DNA from: JAMBLL01 sp964460075
Lineage (GTDB): Bacteria > Actinomycetota > Acidimicrobiia > Spongiisociales > UBA5794
DNA length: 64,000 nucleotides
Direction of reading: 5' to 3'
Assembly: GCA_964460075.1 (NCBI GenBank)
Contig: CAYWPC010000013.1
Coordinates: 5,966 to 69,965, forward strand
Position 1 is the stretch's first letter. Every line of letters starts with the position of its first letter. Below are positions 35,038-43,395 of the stretch, in pieces. The notes below the pieces were generated by a model. That model saw nothing but the letters and a program-made list of their open reading frames with translations, searched no databases and was not told the origin of the DNA. The position numbers and the translations under genes are program-made.

Positions 35038-35235
35038 TGTTCTTGGTCTCCTGCTTGTCTGCGACACTGCTGTCGCGTGTGATGCGAGCGGTCGCCGAAT
35101 ACCCCTTGTCGAGATTTCCGACCTGCCGGCGTCCGGCCTTCGTACCCGCTCTTTCATTTCGCTTTCCGCGATGCGCACATAGGCTGTTTCGTTATTACCC
35201 TGCGCATCGGGGAAATCATTAGCTAACAACTTGAC

Positions 35236-35265
35236 TTTATATCTTCCAGTTGACTGGAAGGTCAA
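35236..35265 (-). promoter_or_regulatory. MerR-type promoter for the cytochrome b operon
   Basis: Read leftward: -35 TTGACC (35260-35265), an 18-bp spacer holding the dyad CTTCCAGT-TG-ACTGGAAG (35243-35260), then -10 TATAAA (35236-35241). A CTTCCAGT/ACTGGAAG dyad inside a long spacer is the hallmark of metal-responsive MerR family promoters (CueR type). It would give a leader of about 190 nt before 35037. No MerR gene is in the window. Confidence 0.65.
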
Positions 35266-35438
35266 GGATCTTTTCGAAACAACATCAGAGTGGTCCAGCC
35301 GCACCGACCTTCTGATACATCCGAGACCAACTCGCAGTCACGAACGTTTGGGCGCCTGTTCGTTTCGCAAGCAGTGCCATGGCCGCGCTCCCTCGATGTC
35401 GACACCCAAGCGCTACGGACGCTGGTCGATCACACATC

Positions 35439-35470
35439 TTGACATTCCCGCCGACTGGAAGGTGTACGGT
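35439..35470 (+). promoter_or_regulatory. second MerR-like promoter, for the 71-aa protein
   Basis: -35 TTGACA (35439-35444), a 20-bp spacer with the imperfect dyad ATTCCCGCCGACTGGAAGGT, -10 TACGGT (35465-35470). The over-long spacer and the ACTGGAAGGT half-site shared with the promoter at 35236-35265 suggest the same MerR-type activator drives both diverging transcripts. Confidence 0.5.
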
Positions 35471-35499
35471 AACCGTCAATCACACACAGGAGCATCCCC

Positions 35500-35715
35500 A
35501 TGACCACCGAACCACAGATCGCTGGGCATAAGATCGGTCCCCGCGGTCGGGCCCCGAGACGCTTTACAACCGGGCGAATCTGCGCAGAGCCAACCTGCTA
35601 CACCAAGCTGAGCACATACAACCGCAAGGACACGTGTTTCCAACACAGCCCGATCCGCTACCCTCGCACGCGCGGCCATACGGCGGTACAGAGCAGTCCA
35701 GCCTCGCCCGAATGA
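35500..35715 (+). CDS. small Cys/His zinc-binding-type protein
   Basis: A 71-aa basic protein with a compact Cys/His array, ICAEPTCYTKLSTYNRKDTC-FQH (C-x4-C, then C-x2-H), as seen in small actinobacterial zinc-ribbon-like proteins of unknown role. The N-terminus is Arg/Gly-rich (GPRGRAPRR). AGGAGC stands 6 nt before the ATG, and the MerR-like promoter lies just upstream. Function unknown; nucleic-acid binding or metal buffering are possible. Confidence 0.75.
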   Translation: MTTEPQIAGHKIGPRGRAPRRFTTGRICAEPTCYTKLSTYNRKDTCFQHSPIRYPRTRGHTAVQSSPASPE

Positions 35716-35731
35716 ACGCAGTGAGGTAGGG

Positions 35732-36559
35732 ATGATGAGCCGGGACGAGACGAAACCTGCTCGACTATTCGTCGAGACCGTTCGTCAGCTTGCGGGGCAG
35801 CCCGCCGATACGACCGGCTCGTATGTCTTCCTTCACGGTCTGGGTGGCACGCACCGGTACTGGACCGCGGCCGAAGGTGAGCGACTCCTCCCTCGAGAAT
35901 CCACGGTGGTCGACCTCCTCGGCTTCGGCAAGTCACCCAGACCGTTCATGCGCTATACGCCAGAGACCCACCTGTCGGCACTCGAGCCAGCACTGGCACC
36001 ACATGCACCCTTCGTCCTCGTCGGCCACTCGCTCGGGGCCGCATTGGCGCTCGCCTACACAGCACGGCACCCCGACGACGTCGAAGCACTGGTACTCATC
36101 GGACTACCTGCCTATAGAGGTCGCAGAAAGGCCATCCGCTGGCTGCGACAAACGTTCAAGGGTTGGTTCTTCACCAACATGGTGGTCACGGCGATTGTCT
36201 GCGTGTTTACCCGGCGCCTGCTCGGACCGATTCTTCCCTTCGTCGTACGCGACGTGCCACGTGAGGTCGCGAGAGACCTCGTCGAACACAACCTCATGTC
36301 GTCGACCACATCCCTTTGGAACGTGCTGTACCGCCGAGACGTGCGACCGGACGCAGACGCTCTCCCTGAGCACCTGCGGGTGATACTCATTCACGGATCC
36401 AACGACACAACCGCCCCTATCGATGAGGTGAGGCAACTCGTCGCCGGGCGACCCGGCTGGCAACTCGTAGAGTTAGACGGGGTCGACCACCACCCCTGGC
36501 TACGCCACCCCGAGACGTGCGCCCAACTGATTGTGGGAGCGGCTGTCCGAACCGACTAG
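35732..36559 (+). CDS. alpha/beta hydrolase
   Basis: A 275-aa alpha/beta-hydrolase-fold enzyme. The oxyanion HG is in YVFLHGLGGTHRYW, the nucleophile elbow is GHSLGA (about residue 95), the acid is in LIHGSNDTTAP (about 222) and the base His is in GVDHHPWL (about 253). A hydrophobic cap segment (WFFTNMVVTAIVCVF) lies between. Substrate not predictable. The start is either of two adjacent ATGs (35732, 35735) after GAGGTAGGG. It stands 16 bp after the small Cys/His protein and may share its transcript. Confidence 0.88.
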   Translation: MMSRDETKPARLFVETVRQLAGQPADTTGSYVFLHGLGGTHRYWTAAEGERLLPRESTVVDLLGFGKSPRPFMRYTPETHLSALEPALAPHAPFVLVGHSLGAALALAYTARHPDDVEALVLIGLPAYRGRRKAIRWLRQTFKGWFFTNMVVTAIVCVFTRRLLGPILPFVVRDVPREVARDLVEHNLMSSTTSLWNVLYRRDVRPDADALPEHLRVILIHGSNDTTAPIDEVRQLVAGRPGWQLVELDGVDHHPWLRHPETCAQLIVGAAVRTD

Positions 36560-36665
36560 CTTCCTGTCGGCCAATCGGTGCAGCATGGCTTCCAATCGCG
36601 GCGTTACCCGTCTGGGGAACCCACGCTCGTACCACGATTCTTCGGGGCGGCGCCAGATATCTTGT

Positions 36666-37514
36666 CTACGATCTGCGCGATCCGTAATCGCCAAAGGGAT
36701 CATCGCGTTCGCTTACTGCTCCCCGCCATCCGATTTCGCGGGCCCGCTCAACGAAGTCGGCCCCTTCCTGGGTGTGACGAGCAACGCCGTCAAAGAGGAA
36801 GCCAAGCAGCCGGCTCGTGTCCGGTCGATACTGGTGGCTCGCCACGTCGTTGCAGAGCCACTTCATCATCTGGAGTTGGTTCAAAGGCAGCAACGCCATT
36901 CGTTGCGCGAGCTCCGACGTGTGCTCAAGAAGCTGGTCGTCGGATACACACTCAAGTACCAGCCCGATCCTGGCCGCCTCCATGCCATCGATCTCGTCGC
37001 CGGTGAACAGATAGCGCTTCGCTCGCTCGAGGCCGAGACGTGCAACCCACAGCCACGGAGCCTCAGGGACACCCCACACACGTGCCGGCGGGTACCCAAA
37101 ACGAGCAGATTCAGCTGCCACGATGAGGTCGGCGTTAAGAATCATGTCGGTGCCACCAGCCACACACCAACCGTGCACAGCAGCGATCGTTGGCTTCGAG
37201 ATCTCATGAAGCTTCGCGAACGTGTTGCCGTACTGGGATATGTGGCGCACGTCTGCCACCGAGTCCCAAATCCGGTCACTGCCTTCGGCCTCACCGACCT
37301 GAGCCATCGTCGACCAGTCGAGCCCGAAACCTGCACAGAACGCTTTCCCTTCAGCCCGCATCAGCACGATCTTGACCACATTGGATCCGTCCGCGTCGTC
37401 GAGGGCTGCGCCAAGCTCGTCGCGGAACTCGGGTGTGATGGTGTTGAACTCGTCTGGCCTGCACAACACAACGTGCCGAACGGGGCCGTCGTCCTCGATC
37501 CGAATGGCTGTCAT
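36666..37514 (-). CDS. enoyl-CoA hydratase/isomerase family protein
   Basis: A 282-aa crotonase-fold enzyme. The oxyanion-hole segments are KAFCAGFGLDWS (about residue 58) and CVAGGTDMILNADLIVAAESARFGYPPARVWGVPE (about 115-150). The crotonase Glu pair is not obvious; position two reads VWGVPEAPW, so the exact reaction is uncertain. GGAGGAG before the ATG gives a firm start. A monocistronic-looking gene between convergent and divergent neighbours. Confidence 0.85.
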   Translation of the reverse strand: MTAIRIEDDGPVRHVVLCRPDEFNTITPEFRDELGAALDDADGSNVVKIVLMRAEGKAFCAGFGLDWSTMAQVGEAEGSDRIWDSVADVRHISQYGNTFAKLHEISKPTIAAVHGWCVAGGTDMILNADLIVAAESARFGYPPARVWGVPEAPWLWVARLGLERAKRYLFTGDEIDGMEAARIGLVLECVSDDQLLEHTSELAQRMALLPLNQLQMMKWLCNDVASHQYRPDTSRLLGFLFDGVARHTQEGADFVERAREIGWRGAVSERDDPFGDYGSRRS

Positions 37515-37788
37515 TTACGTTCTCCTCCTGCTTGATACCTGCAAATAGTCGGGTCTGTCTTCTTAGGGGAGTCCTTTTCTACGGTCAGCCGCCGGAACGC
37601 ACAGATTCTCAGGCGGCGATCCGACAACCGATCGCACGGCAAGATCCACCACCAAGTCGAGTCGACCCGCCGTTTCGGTGGCAACGTCATCGAATGCGAG
37701 GTGATGTTGATGCACGATCACGTAAGCCCCAACACTGGGAGTTCCACGGTGAGCGACGCGACATTGGGCATCGTCTCACCAGCCGAAC

Positions 37789-38220
37789 CTACGCCTTGCC
37801 TTGCACGGTACTTCCGCCTGGCTCAGTCTCGGTCAACTCGATCACAACCCCACTCGGCCTGGAGCCAAGGAAACATGCAAGCCGCTTCCGGCCCCCAGCG
37901 AAAACGTGCGCGTCATCTTCACCGAGGACGTCAAGAGCGCTGTCGATGTCATCAACGGCGAAGCACACATGGTGCATGCCCTCGCCGTGGGCGACGAGGT
38001 GGTCGAGAACCGGCCCAGGCTCGACCGGTTGAACAAGCTGAAGCAACGTCACCGGCTCATCACGGGTCGTGACCGAAGGTCGCAGGTAGCTGACCTGCAC
38101 ACCAACAGCGTCGACGTATTCGTCCCCGATCGACACCCAACCGAGCTTCTCCTCGTACCACTGTCTTGCCACACCGAGATCTGCAACGACGATCGCAACA
38201 TGGTCGATTCTGCTAAACAA
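37789..38220 (-). CDS. VOC/glyoxalase-fold protein, methylmalonyl-CoA-epimerase-like
   Basis: A 143-aa metalloprotein of the vicinal oxygen chelate fold. Two beta-alpha-beta modules are visible: RIDHVAIVVADLGVARQWYEEKLGW (His at about residue 7) and GMHHVCFAVDDIDSALDVL (His at about 82), ending in GVVIELTE (Glu ligand). The spacing and the epimerase-like second half (GRKRLACFLGSRPSGVVIELTE) suggest a methylmalonyl-CoA epimerase, but other VOC activities are possible. Translation seems to start at a TTG with GGAG about 10 nt upstream. The 274-bp gap to the hydratase shows nothing I can support. Confidence 0.8.
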   Translation of the reverse strand: MFSRIDHVAIVVADLGVARQWYEEKLGWVSIGDEYVDAVGVQVSYLRPSVTTRDEPVTLLQLVQPVEPGPVLDHLVAHGEGMHHVCFAVDDIDSALDVLGEDDAHVFAGGRKRLACFLGSRPSGVVIELTETEPGGSTVQGKA

Positions 38221-38366
38221 GTCTCGTGGCTCCGGTAGGTGATCCGTGGCCCGATTCTGGCCGAGATCGTATCAGGACTCAAATGCTCGGCCCGTCAGCA
38301 GCCAACCCACGAGAATCCCACGCATGGTCGTCCGACCACCAACGGGCAATCAGTCGGGTGTATGGC

Positions 38367-38834
38367 TCAGCCAATCGACTGGAAACGCTTCGCGAATCCC
38401 TTCGCGTCGTCTGCCCTTGGCACATCAAGCTTGAGTGCTGGACCTGTGGCCAAGCCGATCGTCAACCGGTCGGCGTTCCCGTACTTGCGGGCTCTCATCC
38501 CTGTGATGTCCTCCAAGGGAATGCTGCCCAATACGCCTTTGACATTGAAGAACAGCGTGGAGCGCTCCCAAATAATGACTCGCCTGTCTGTGAGTCCCAG
38601 CGACATACGCGCCGTGAGCTCGATCTGTGAAGCTCGGCGCTCTTGAGGATCACCGAACGTGTACGTGGCGAACCCCCCGGTAACGCCTCCTACAGCTCCA
38701 GATATCGCCCCCGACATGGCTGCACCCGCAACCCAATCCGCGTCAGCCCGTATGCCCGTGAGCCAGGTCTCACCCTCGAGAAGCAGTGCGGCGGCCTTGT
38801 CGCGAAGCTTGGAGTCGGTTCGTGAGCGAGCCAT
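38367..38834 (-). CDS. bacterial PH-like protein with Gly-rich membrane segment
   Basis: A 155-aa protein. An N-terminal helix is followed by a Gly/Ala-rich segment (VAGAAMSGAISGAVGGVTGGF, about residues 33-53) that could insert into a membrane. A PH-like beta fold follows with LGLTDRRVIIWERST and GSIPLEDITGMRARKYGN. It resembles the protein at 55301-55804 in layout, and both carry LTDRR(V/I)I. Function unknown; such domains often sit at the membrane and sense lipids or stress. Confidence 0.75.
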   Translation of the reverse strand: MARSRTDSKLRDKAAALLLEGETWLTGIRADADWVAGAAMSGAISGAVGGVTGGFATYTFGDPQERRASQIELTARMSLGLTDRRVIIWERSTLFFNVKGVLGSIPLEDITGMRARKYGNADRLTIGLATGPALKLDVPRADDAKGFAKRFQSIG

Positions 38835-38970
38835 GGCACCGAGTGTGCCAGTTGCTCGGGCTGGCAGCAACCGTGTTCGTCTGGACACCTCATTGCCGCA
38901 GCTCATCTCCGTTTCAGTCGTCCGATGGACAACGAGCCGACGTTTTGCTCGCGGACGATTCGGGAATCCC

Positions 38971-38982
38971 TATTTTGGAGCC
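38971..38982 (+). promoter_or_regulatory. leaderless-type -10 box of the esterase-like lipoprotein gene
   Basis: TATTTT (38971-38976), six bases GGAGCC, then ATG at 38983. It has the same TATTTTGG..CC-ATG context as at 6138-6152. The GGAG here is too close to the ATG for a good ribosome site, so a leaderless mRNA is likelier. Confidence 0.5.
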
Positions 38983-39783
38983 ATGCAGCGCATACTCGTT
39001 CTCCTTGGAATCGGGCTCAGCGTCGCTCTGGCAGCGTGTTCGGGTCAGCGTGTCAACTCATCCGATCCGTCTTCGGCGTCAACCACAGACGTCGGGGTCG
39101 GAGCATCCCAACCGACTGTCGAGGCCCCAGACGATCTCATGCCGGGAATGCTCGACGTTCGCACAGTCGTGATGTCGGACGGCACCGAGATCACCTACGG
39201 TCTGATCCTTCCGGACGGATTCGATCCTGCTGAGGAGTATCCCGTCGTTCTGGCGCTGCCTCCTGGAAGTCAAACCGTCGACCTCACGATCTCCCTCGCC
39301 GCTTCCACCTATGAACCAGAAGCGCTCGACCGAGGCTGGGTAGTCATCACACCGGCTGCTCCCAACGGCACACTCTTTTTCCAGGGCTCGGAGCGCTACA
39401 TCCCCGAGTTCCTTGACACACAAGCCTGGATCCGTCCCGAGGGTGGCCGATACCACCTCACCGGTGTGTCGAACGGAGGTCGCAGCGTGTTTCGGATAGC
39501 CGGCCTCAACCCGGACCGCTTCGCATCCATCCTTGTGTACCCCGGCTATCCGAGCTCGCCAGCCGACCAGGCAGCGCTACCGGACCTGGTGGACCTCCCG
39601 TTCGCCATGTTCGTCGGAGGTGAGGATGCCGCCTGGATCGATCCGATGATCAAGGCTAGAGATAGGTTGGAGTCGCTCGGAGCATCGGTGTCGTTCGAGA
39701 TTCGCGACGGTGAGGCTCACATCATGGCGTCGCTGTCGGACGGGGCAGACATCTTCGACTTTCTCGACTCCGTACGAGAGTAA
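38983..39783 (+). CDS. esterase/PHB-depolymerase-like lipoprotein
   Basis: A 266-aa exported alpha/beta hydrolase. A lipoprotein signal (MQRILVLLGIGLSVALAAC, lipobox ALAAC) is followed by a Ser/Thr-rich linker. The hydrolase core has PVVLALPPGSQ, the nucleophile elbow LTGVSNGGRS (GxSxG variant), an Asp candidate in FVGGEDAAW and the terminal His in DGEAHIM. It resembles feruloyl-esterase/PHB-depolymerase-type proteins. The frame is open far upstream, but the signal peptide fixes the start. Confidence 0.82.
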   Translation: MQRILVLLGIGLSVALAACSGQRVNSSDPSSASTTDVGVGASQPTVEAPDDLMPGMLDVRTVVMSDGTEITYGLILPDGFDPAEEYPVVLALPPGSQTVDLTISLAASTYEPEALDRGWVVITPAAPNGTLFFQGSERYIPEFLDTQAWIRPEGGRYHLTGVSNGGRSVFRIAGLNPDRFASILVYPGYPSSPADQAALPDLVDLPFAMFVGGEDAAWIDPMIKARDRLESLGASVSFEIRDGEAHIMASLSDGADIFDFLDSVRE

Positions 39784-40011
39784 ACAGCCCAGAGGAGTCA
39801 GCAAGTATCTCCCCGCACCAGGTAACGTTCATCAAGCCGCATCGGGTGGAGGCCAACGCACAGTCGTTTCCCCGGTAGCACACGGCTCAGATTCTCACCG
39901 GTTGGACTGCCTCTTTCGACCGACTCTTTGATCATTCAGACGGCACGGGTCGCGCGATCAGGAGCGAGATGGGCAACCTTCGCAACCGCCCCAACCGGGC
40001 TAGGAATCATC

Positions 40012-41541
40012 ATGTCAACCACATTCACACAACTCGGGCTGCCAGCCGCGCTCGTCGATACCCTCACGAGACGCGATATCGCGGATCCCTTCCCCATCCA
40101 GGCAGCCACCATCCCAGATGCCCTCGCTGGCAGAGATGTGTCCGGCCGCGCACCGACCGGGTCAGGCAAGACCCTCGCGTTCGGGCTCCCCATTCTCACC
40201 AACGTTGAATCAGCGAGTCCTAACCAGCCCAGGGCCCTGATCCTGGTTCCGACACGTGAGCTCGCTGAACAGATCAGGCGAGACCTCGCTCCGTATGGCA
40301 AAGCTGTGCGACGCCAAGTATTCGCCATATACGGTGGCGTTCGGTACGCGGCTCAGAAGGACTGGATGCGCAAGGGTGTCGACGTACTCGTCGCCACTCC
40401 TGGTCGTCTCGAAGACTTGATCGAGCAGGGCGCCGTCAATCTAAGCCAGGTCAACATCGTGGCAATCGACGAAGCCGACAGGATGGCCGATATGGGATTT
40501 CTCCCAGCCGTGCGTCGGATTCTCAATCAGACCACACAAGACCGCCAAACTCTTCTGTTCTCGGCAACCCTCGACGGCGACGTAGCCGTTCTCATCCGCA
40601 GCTACCAGCAAGATCCGGTTCGTCACGAAGCGGGGACCGTGGAAGCCGAGACAATCGACGCGCAGCACCATTTCTGGCTTGTCCAGAACCAAGACAAGGT
40701 CCAGCACACGGCAGATGTCGTTGGCGTTGCCGACCGATCCATCGTGTTTACGCGTACGCGCCACGGGGCCGATCGGCTCGCAAGGCAGCTGTCCAAGCTC
40801 GGTGTCGGGGCTGTGGCGATGCACGGTGGCCGAAGCCAGAACCAACGCAACCGCGCACTGCGGGCCTTCTCCTCAGGAGATGCCCAAGCACTGATCGCCA
40901 CGGACGTCGCAGCGCGGGGCATTCACATCGATGCTGTAGCTTCCGTCATCCACTTCGACCCTCCGGCTGACCACAAGGACTATGTCCACCGTTCGGGGCG
41001 AACGGCCAGAGCCGGTGCAACGGGAACCGTCGTCAGCTTCGTCACGGGAGAACAAAGACGGGCTGTCAGGCGCATGCAGGACAAGCTCGACCTGCACGAG
41101 CCCATTGGTGAACCGCAGCTCGACGCACTTGCTGACGACAGCCATCGATTCACAAGAGCGCCTTCGAATCACGCACACAACCAAGCGTCTGCATCCCGCA
41201 ATGGGTCTCTGAGAAGGCAAGAGGCGAAGGCATCCAGTAGTCGCCCGGCACCGCGACCCGTCAGAAAACTTCAGCCTACCAAGCAGGGTGACCAGAGCAT
41301 CCACGTGTCGAATCTGCCGTGGAGCGCAACGGATGATGACATTCGCGCGCTCTTCAGTCGCTACGGCAAGGTCCAGCAGGCCACCATCATGATCGACCGC
41401 AGAGGCCGGTCCAAGGGTTATGGCCTGATCGACATGCCGAGTCCCGCAGCGAAGAAGGCTGTGTCGGCACTCAACGGATCCACGATGGGCGGTAGAGACC
41501 TCAAGATCCGGTTCTCTGATCGCAGAGCGAATCGCCGCTAA
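40012..41541 (+). CDS. DEAD-box RNA helicase with C-terminal RRM
   Basis: A 509-aa ATP-dependent RNA helicase. Motifs in order: GRAPTGSGKTLAFGLP (I), PTRELAEQ (Ia), TPGRL (Ib), IDEADRM (II), FSATLD (III, SAT), TDVAARGIHIDAV and HRSGRTARAG (V, VI). After a basic linker (about 395-430) comes a complete RRM: IHVSNLPWSATDDDIRALF (RNP2) and GRSKGYGLIDM (RNP1). DbpA/CsdA helicases carry a different C-terminal RNA-binding domain. AGGAA precedes the ATG. It faces a free RRM protein across a shared terminator; both may serve cold-shock RNA handling. Confidence 0.93.
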   Translation: MSTTFTQLGLPAALVDTLTRRDIADPFPIQAATIPDALAGRDVSGRAPTGSGKTLAFGLPILTNVESASPNQPRALILVPTRELAEQIRRDLAPYGKAVRRQVFAIYGGVRYAAQKDWMRKGVDVLVATPGRLEDLIEQGAVNLSQVNIVAIDEADRMADMGFLPAVRRILNQTTQDRQTLLFSATLDGDVAVLIRSYQQDPVRHEAGTVEAETIDAQHHFWLVQNQDKVQHTADVVGVADRSIVFTRTRHGADRLARQLSKLGVGAVAMHGGRSQNQRNRALRAFSSGDAQALIATDVAARGIHIDAVASVIHFDPPADHKDYVHRSGRTARAGATGTVVSFVTGEQRRAVRRMQDKLDLHEPIGEPQLDALADDSHRFTRAPSNHAHNQASASRNGSLRRQEAKASSSRPAPRPVRKLQPTKQGDQSIHVSNLPWSATDDDIRALFSRYGKVQQATIMIDRRGRSKGYGLIDMPSPAAKKAVSALNGSTMGGRDLKIRFSDRRANRR

Positions 41542-41571
41542 TCGAAGACTGCCTGGCAGCTCCGGGGATAC

Positions 41572-41615
41572 ACAACGAGAGAAGGGGACCCAGATGGGTC
41601 CCCTTCTCTCGTTGT
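41572..41615. terminator. 20-bp perfect hairpin between convergent RNA-binding genes
   Basis: Arms 41572-41591 and 41596-41615 match perfectly over 20 bp with the loop AGAT. It lies between the helicase stop (41541) and the RRM gene stop (41649) and can serve both directions. No T-run on either side. Confidence 0.75.
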
Positions 41616-41648
41616 CGAGTGTTGTGTGTGCTTATTTCGGAGGGAGCG

Positions 41649-41924
41649 CTACCAGCGCCCGCCGCCACCACCAGTGCGCTTCGGCTTGTCCTGGGCCTCG
41701 TTCACGCGCAATGCGCGACCGCCCATGTCCTTGCCGTTCAGCTCCGAGATCGCCTTCTGTGCGCCGTCGTCATCGAGCTCAACGAATCCGAATCCGCGTG
41801 AGCGGCCGGTCTCGCGGTCGGTGATGAGTGCAACGGACTGTACGTCGCCCATTGCTTCGAACATCTGACGGAGTTCTTCTTCGGTGGTGCTCCAGGGGAG
41901 GTTCCCCACATAAAGCTTCTTCAT
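41649..41924 (-). CDS. RRM-type RNA-binding protein
   Basis: A 91-aa single-RRM protein: KKLYVGNLPWSTTEEELRQMF (RNP2), GRSRGFGFVEL (RNP1) and a short GGGGGRW tail, as in cyanobacterial/actinobacterial Rbp proteins that often respond to cold. GGAG lies 8 nt before the ATG. Its RRM is close in motif to the C-terminal RRM of the facing helicase, which suggests a shared origin. A leader of about 130 nt precedes it if the -10 at 42062-42067 is used. Confidence 0.9.
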   Translation of the reverse strand: MKKLYVGNLPWSTTEEELRQMFEAMGDVQSVALITDRETGRSRGFGFVELDDDGAQKAISELNGKDMGGRALRVNEAQDKPKRTGGGGGRW

Positions 41925-42061
41925 TTCTAGGCTCCAATCGCCGTGAATCGCCGCGCTGATGCGCTGGCTTTGCGCTTCGAACTGACAACAGCGCCGACGT
42001 GATCGGCTGGGCAAAGACCCAGCTCAGCGATCGGGATGAAAGAAGTTCCTCAGCGATGTGA

Positions 42062-42067
42062 AATATA
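42062..42067 (-). promoter_or_regulatory. candidate -10 box and long leader of the RRM gene
   Basis: Read leftward, TATATT at 42062-42067 is the best -10 upstream of the RRM gene, though no clear -35 is seen. It would give a 5' leader of about 130 nt (to 41925), as is typical of cold-shock mRNAs. Tentative. Confidence 0.35.
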
Positions 42068-42109
42068 GCCACAGTTCGCCTTGACTGCACATATTCAACC
42101 TCGCGCAGC

Positions 42110-42162
42110 CTGTTCTTGCGTAACTGAGTCCCGCACAGCGGGACTCAGTTACGCAAGAACAG
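42110..42162 (-). terminator. 25-bp perfect hairpin at the PAP2 stop codon
   Basis: Arms 42110-42134 and 42138-42162 are complementary over 25 bp with a 3-nt loop ACA, the longest perfect stem in the window. The right arm covers the last codons and stop of the PAP2 gene (42145). No T-run follows. It also shields the RRM promoter from read-through. Confidence 0.75.
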
Positions 42163-42867
42163 TGGCGGGGGTTGGAGGTGATGTCCGAGTGAGGCACAAT
42201 GATCTGCGGCCCACTTCGATGTGAGAATTCGCTCGGCAGCGAGCAGCAGCGAGGCACCAATGAAGAAGCTTGCGATCACATCAGAAGGCCAGTGAGCACC
42301 GAGACGCACACGGCTCCAAGCAACCCCAACCACGATGACCACGAATACAGCGAATCCGATCCGTAGTAATGCGCGACGACTTGTCAGAACCCAGAGAAGA
42401 AACGGAACGAGCCCGTAGATGACAACGGTATGAATGACGTGGCCACTGGGAAAGGAACCGAGCGCCGTACCAACGGCGGGGCTCGGTGGCCGGACCCTGT
42501 CGACCACGATCTTGAGCACGATGTCAGTCGTCACCGCTGCCGCAATCAGTGAAGCAAGAGTGATCGCAGAAGCCCTGCACCAGCGCCACAGGACGACAAC
42601 GCCAACGACGCCGATACCAACAGCGAGATTCGGCGAGCCCATGCGGGTCACGAACTTGGCGAATCCGAACTCTCCGCCACTGCCACGAATCCACTCCGAG
42701 GCCGGTCGATCGAATCGTAAGAGCCACTCCGGGTTGCTCGCTGCCGTGACACCGACAAGTACCGTGACAACGAGCGTCACAACCAGGAACACTCTGCTCC
42801 GCAGCGGTACGCGGAAGATCCACGGTGTGTCACCTGGCAACCCGCCATGTATCCGATCGAAGGTCAT
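42145..42867 (-). CDS. PAP2-family membrane phosphatase
   Basis: A 240-aa membrane phosphatase of the phosphatidic acid phosphatase 2 family with about six hydrophobic segments. The catalytic motifs are KIVVDRVRP (C1, about residue 122), SFPSGHVIH (C2, about 140) and SRVRLGAHWPSDV (C3, about 190). Likely substrates are lipid phosphates such as undecaprenyl or phosphatidyl pyrophosphates. AGGGAA lies before the ATG. It is the last gene of a leftward series of membrane-protein genes. Confidence 0.92.
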   Translation of the reverse strand: MTFDRIHGGLPGDTPWIFRVPLRSRVFLVVTLVVTVLVGVTAASNPEWLLRFDRPASEWIRGSGGEFGFAKFVTRMGSPNLAVGIGVVGVVVLWRWCRASAITLASLIAAAVTTDIVLKIVVDRVRPPSPAVGTALGSFPSGHVIHTVVIYGLVPFLLWVLTSRRALLRIGFAVFVVIVVGVAWSRVRLGAHWPSDVIASFFIGASLLLAAERILTSKWAADHCASLGHHLQPPPLFLRN

Positions 42868-42915
42868 TTCCCTAAGAGATGACGTCTCCCCACCACACCG
42901 TCCCTGCCTGCGTCA

Positions 42916-43332
42916 TCAGAAAGGCTCGCTCGTCAATGCAGAGGGCCGAGAGAGAGGTGTCCGCGTCAGAATTGGCCGAACCGACGGCGGTACGTCGAGG
43001 CGATCGCGCCTACGACGCAGCGGCCACGTCGCTGCGGCACCGATGGCAGCCACGCCGAGACCAGACGCGACGAGGCCGATCTTGACGATCGGTGGTTCGC
43101 CACCGAAGGCAAATCTCGCAGCGAAGCCCCCTCCAATGGCCGCGATGATGATCGGGAGCCACTCGGGGGCGAGACGAAGTGCCTGAACACCGAGGACTGC
43201 AAATCCGATCACGATGAGCAGACTCACTGCCCAGATCCATCCGATATCCGAAATGTAACCCGTCGGGTTCAAGAAGTTCCACGTCGCACCGGGGACCGTC
43301 GAAACGACCAACGTGAGAGAGACCGCACTCAC
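42916..43332 (-). CDS. small multi-pass membrane protein, unknown
   Basis: A 138-aa protein with about four hydrophobic helices (roughly 1-20, 30-52, 58-78 and 83-105) and an Arg-rich cytoplasmic tail (PLRRRRDRL...). No family recognised. It seems to start at a GTG with a weak ribosome site. It lies between the PAP2 gene and a 69-aa membrane protein in the same orientation; one transcript is plausible. Confidence 0.6.
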   Translation of the reverse strand: MSAVSLTLVVSTVPGATWNFLNPTGYISDIGWIWAVSLLIVIGFAVLGVQALRLAPEWLPIIIAAIGGGFAARFAFGGEPPIVKIGLVASGLGVAAIGAAATWPLRRRRDRLDVPPSVRPILTRTPLSRPSALTSEPF

Positions 43333-43395
43333 GGCACCGTAGACCGGTCGAGGCCTGAGACCGGAATCGGTTCGTCGTGAAGCCCCCGCTCCATC

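Noticed and set aside
35231..35503. 90-codon open frame over the two MerR-type promoters
   Set aside because: It contains both promoters and overlaps the start of the real 71-aa gene; no ribosome site.
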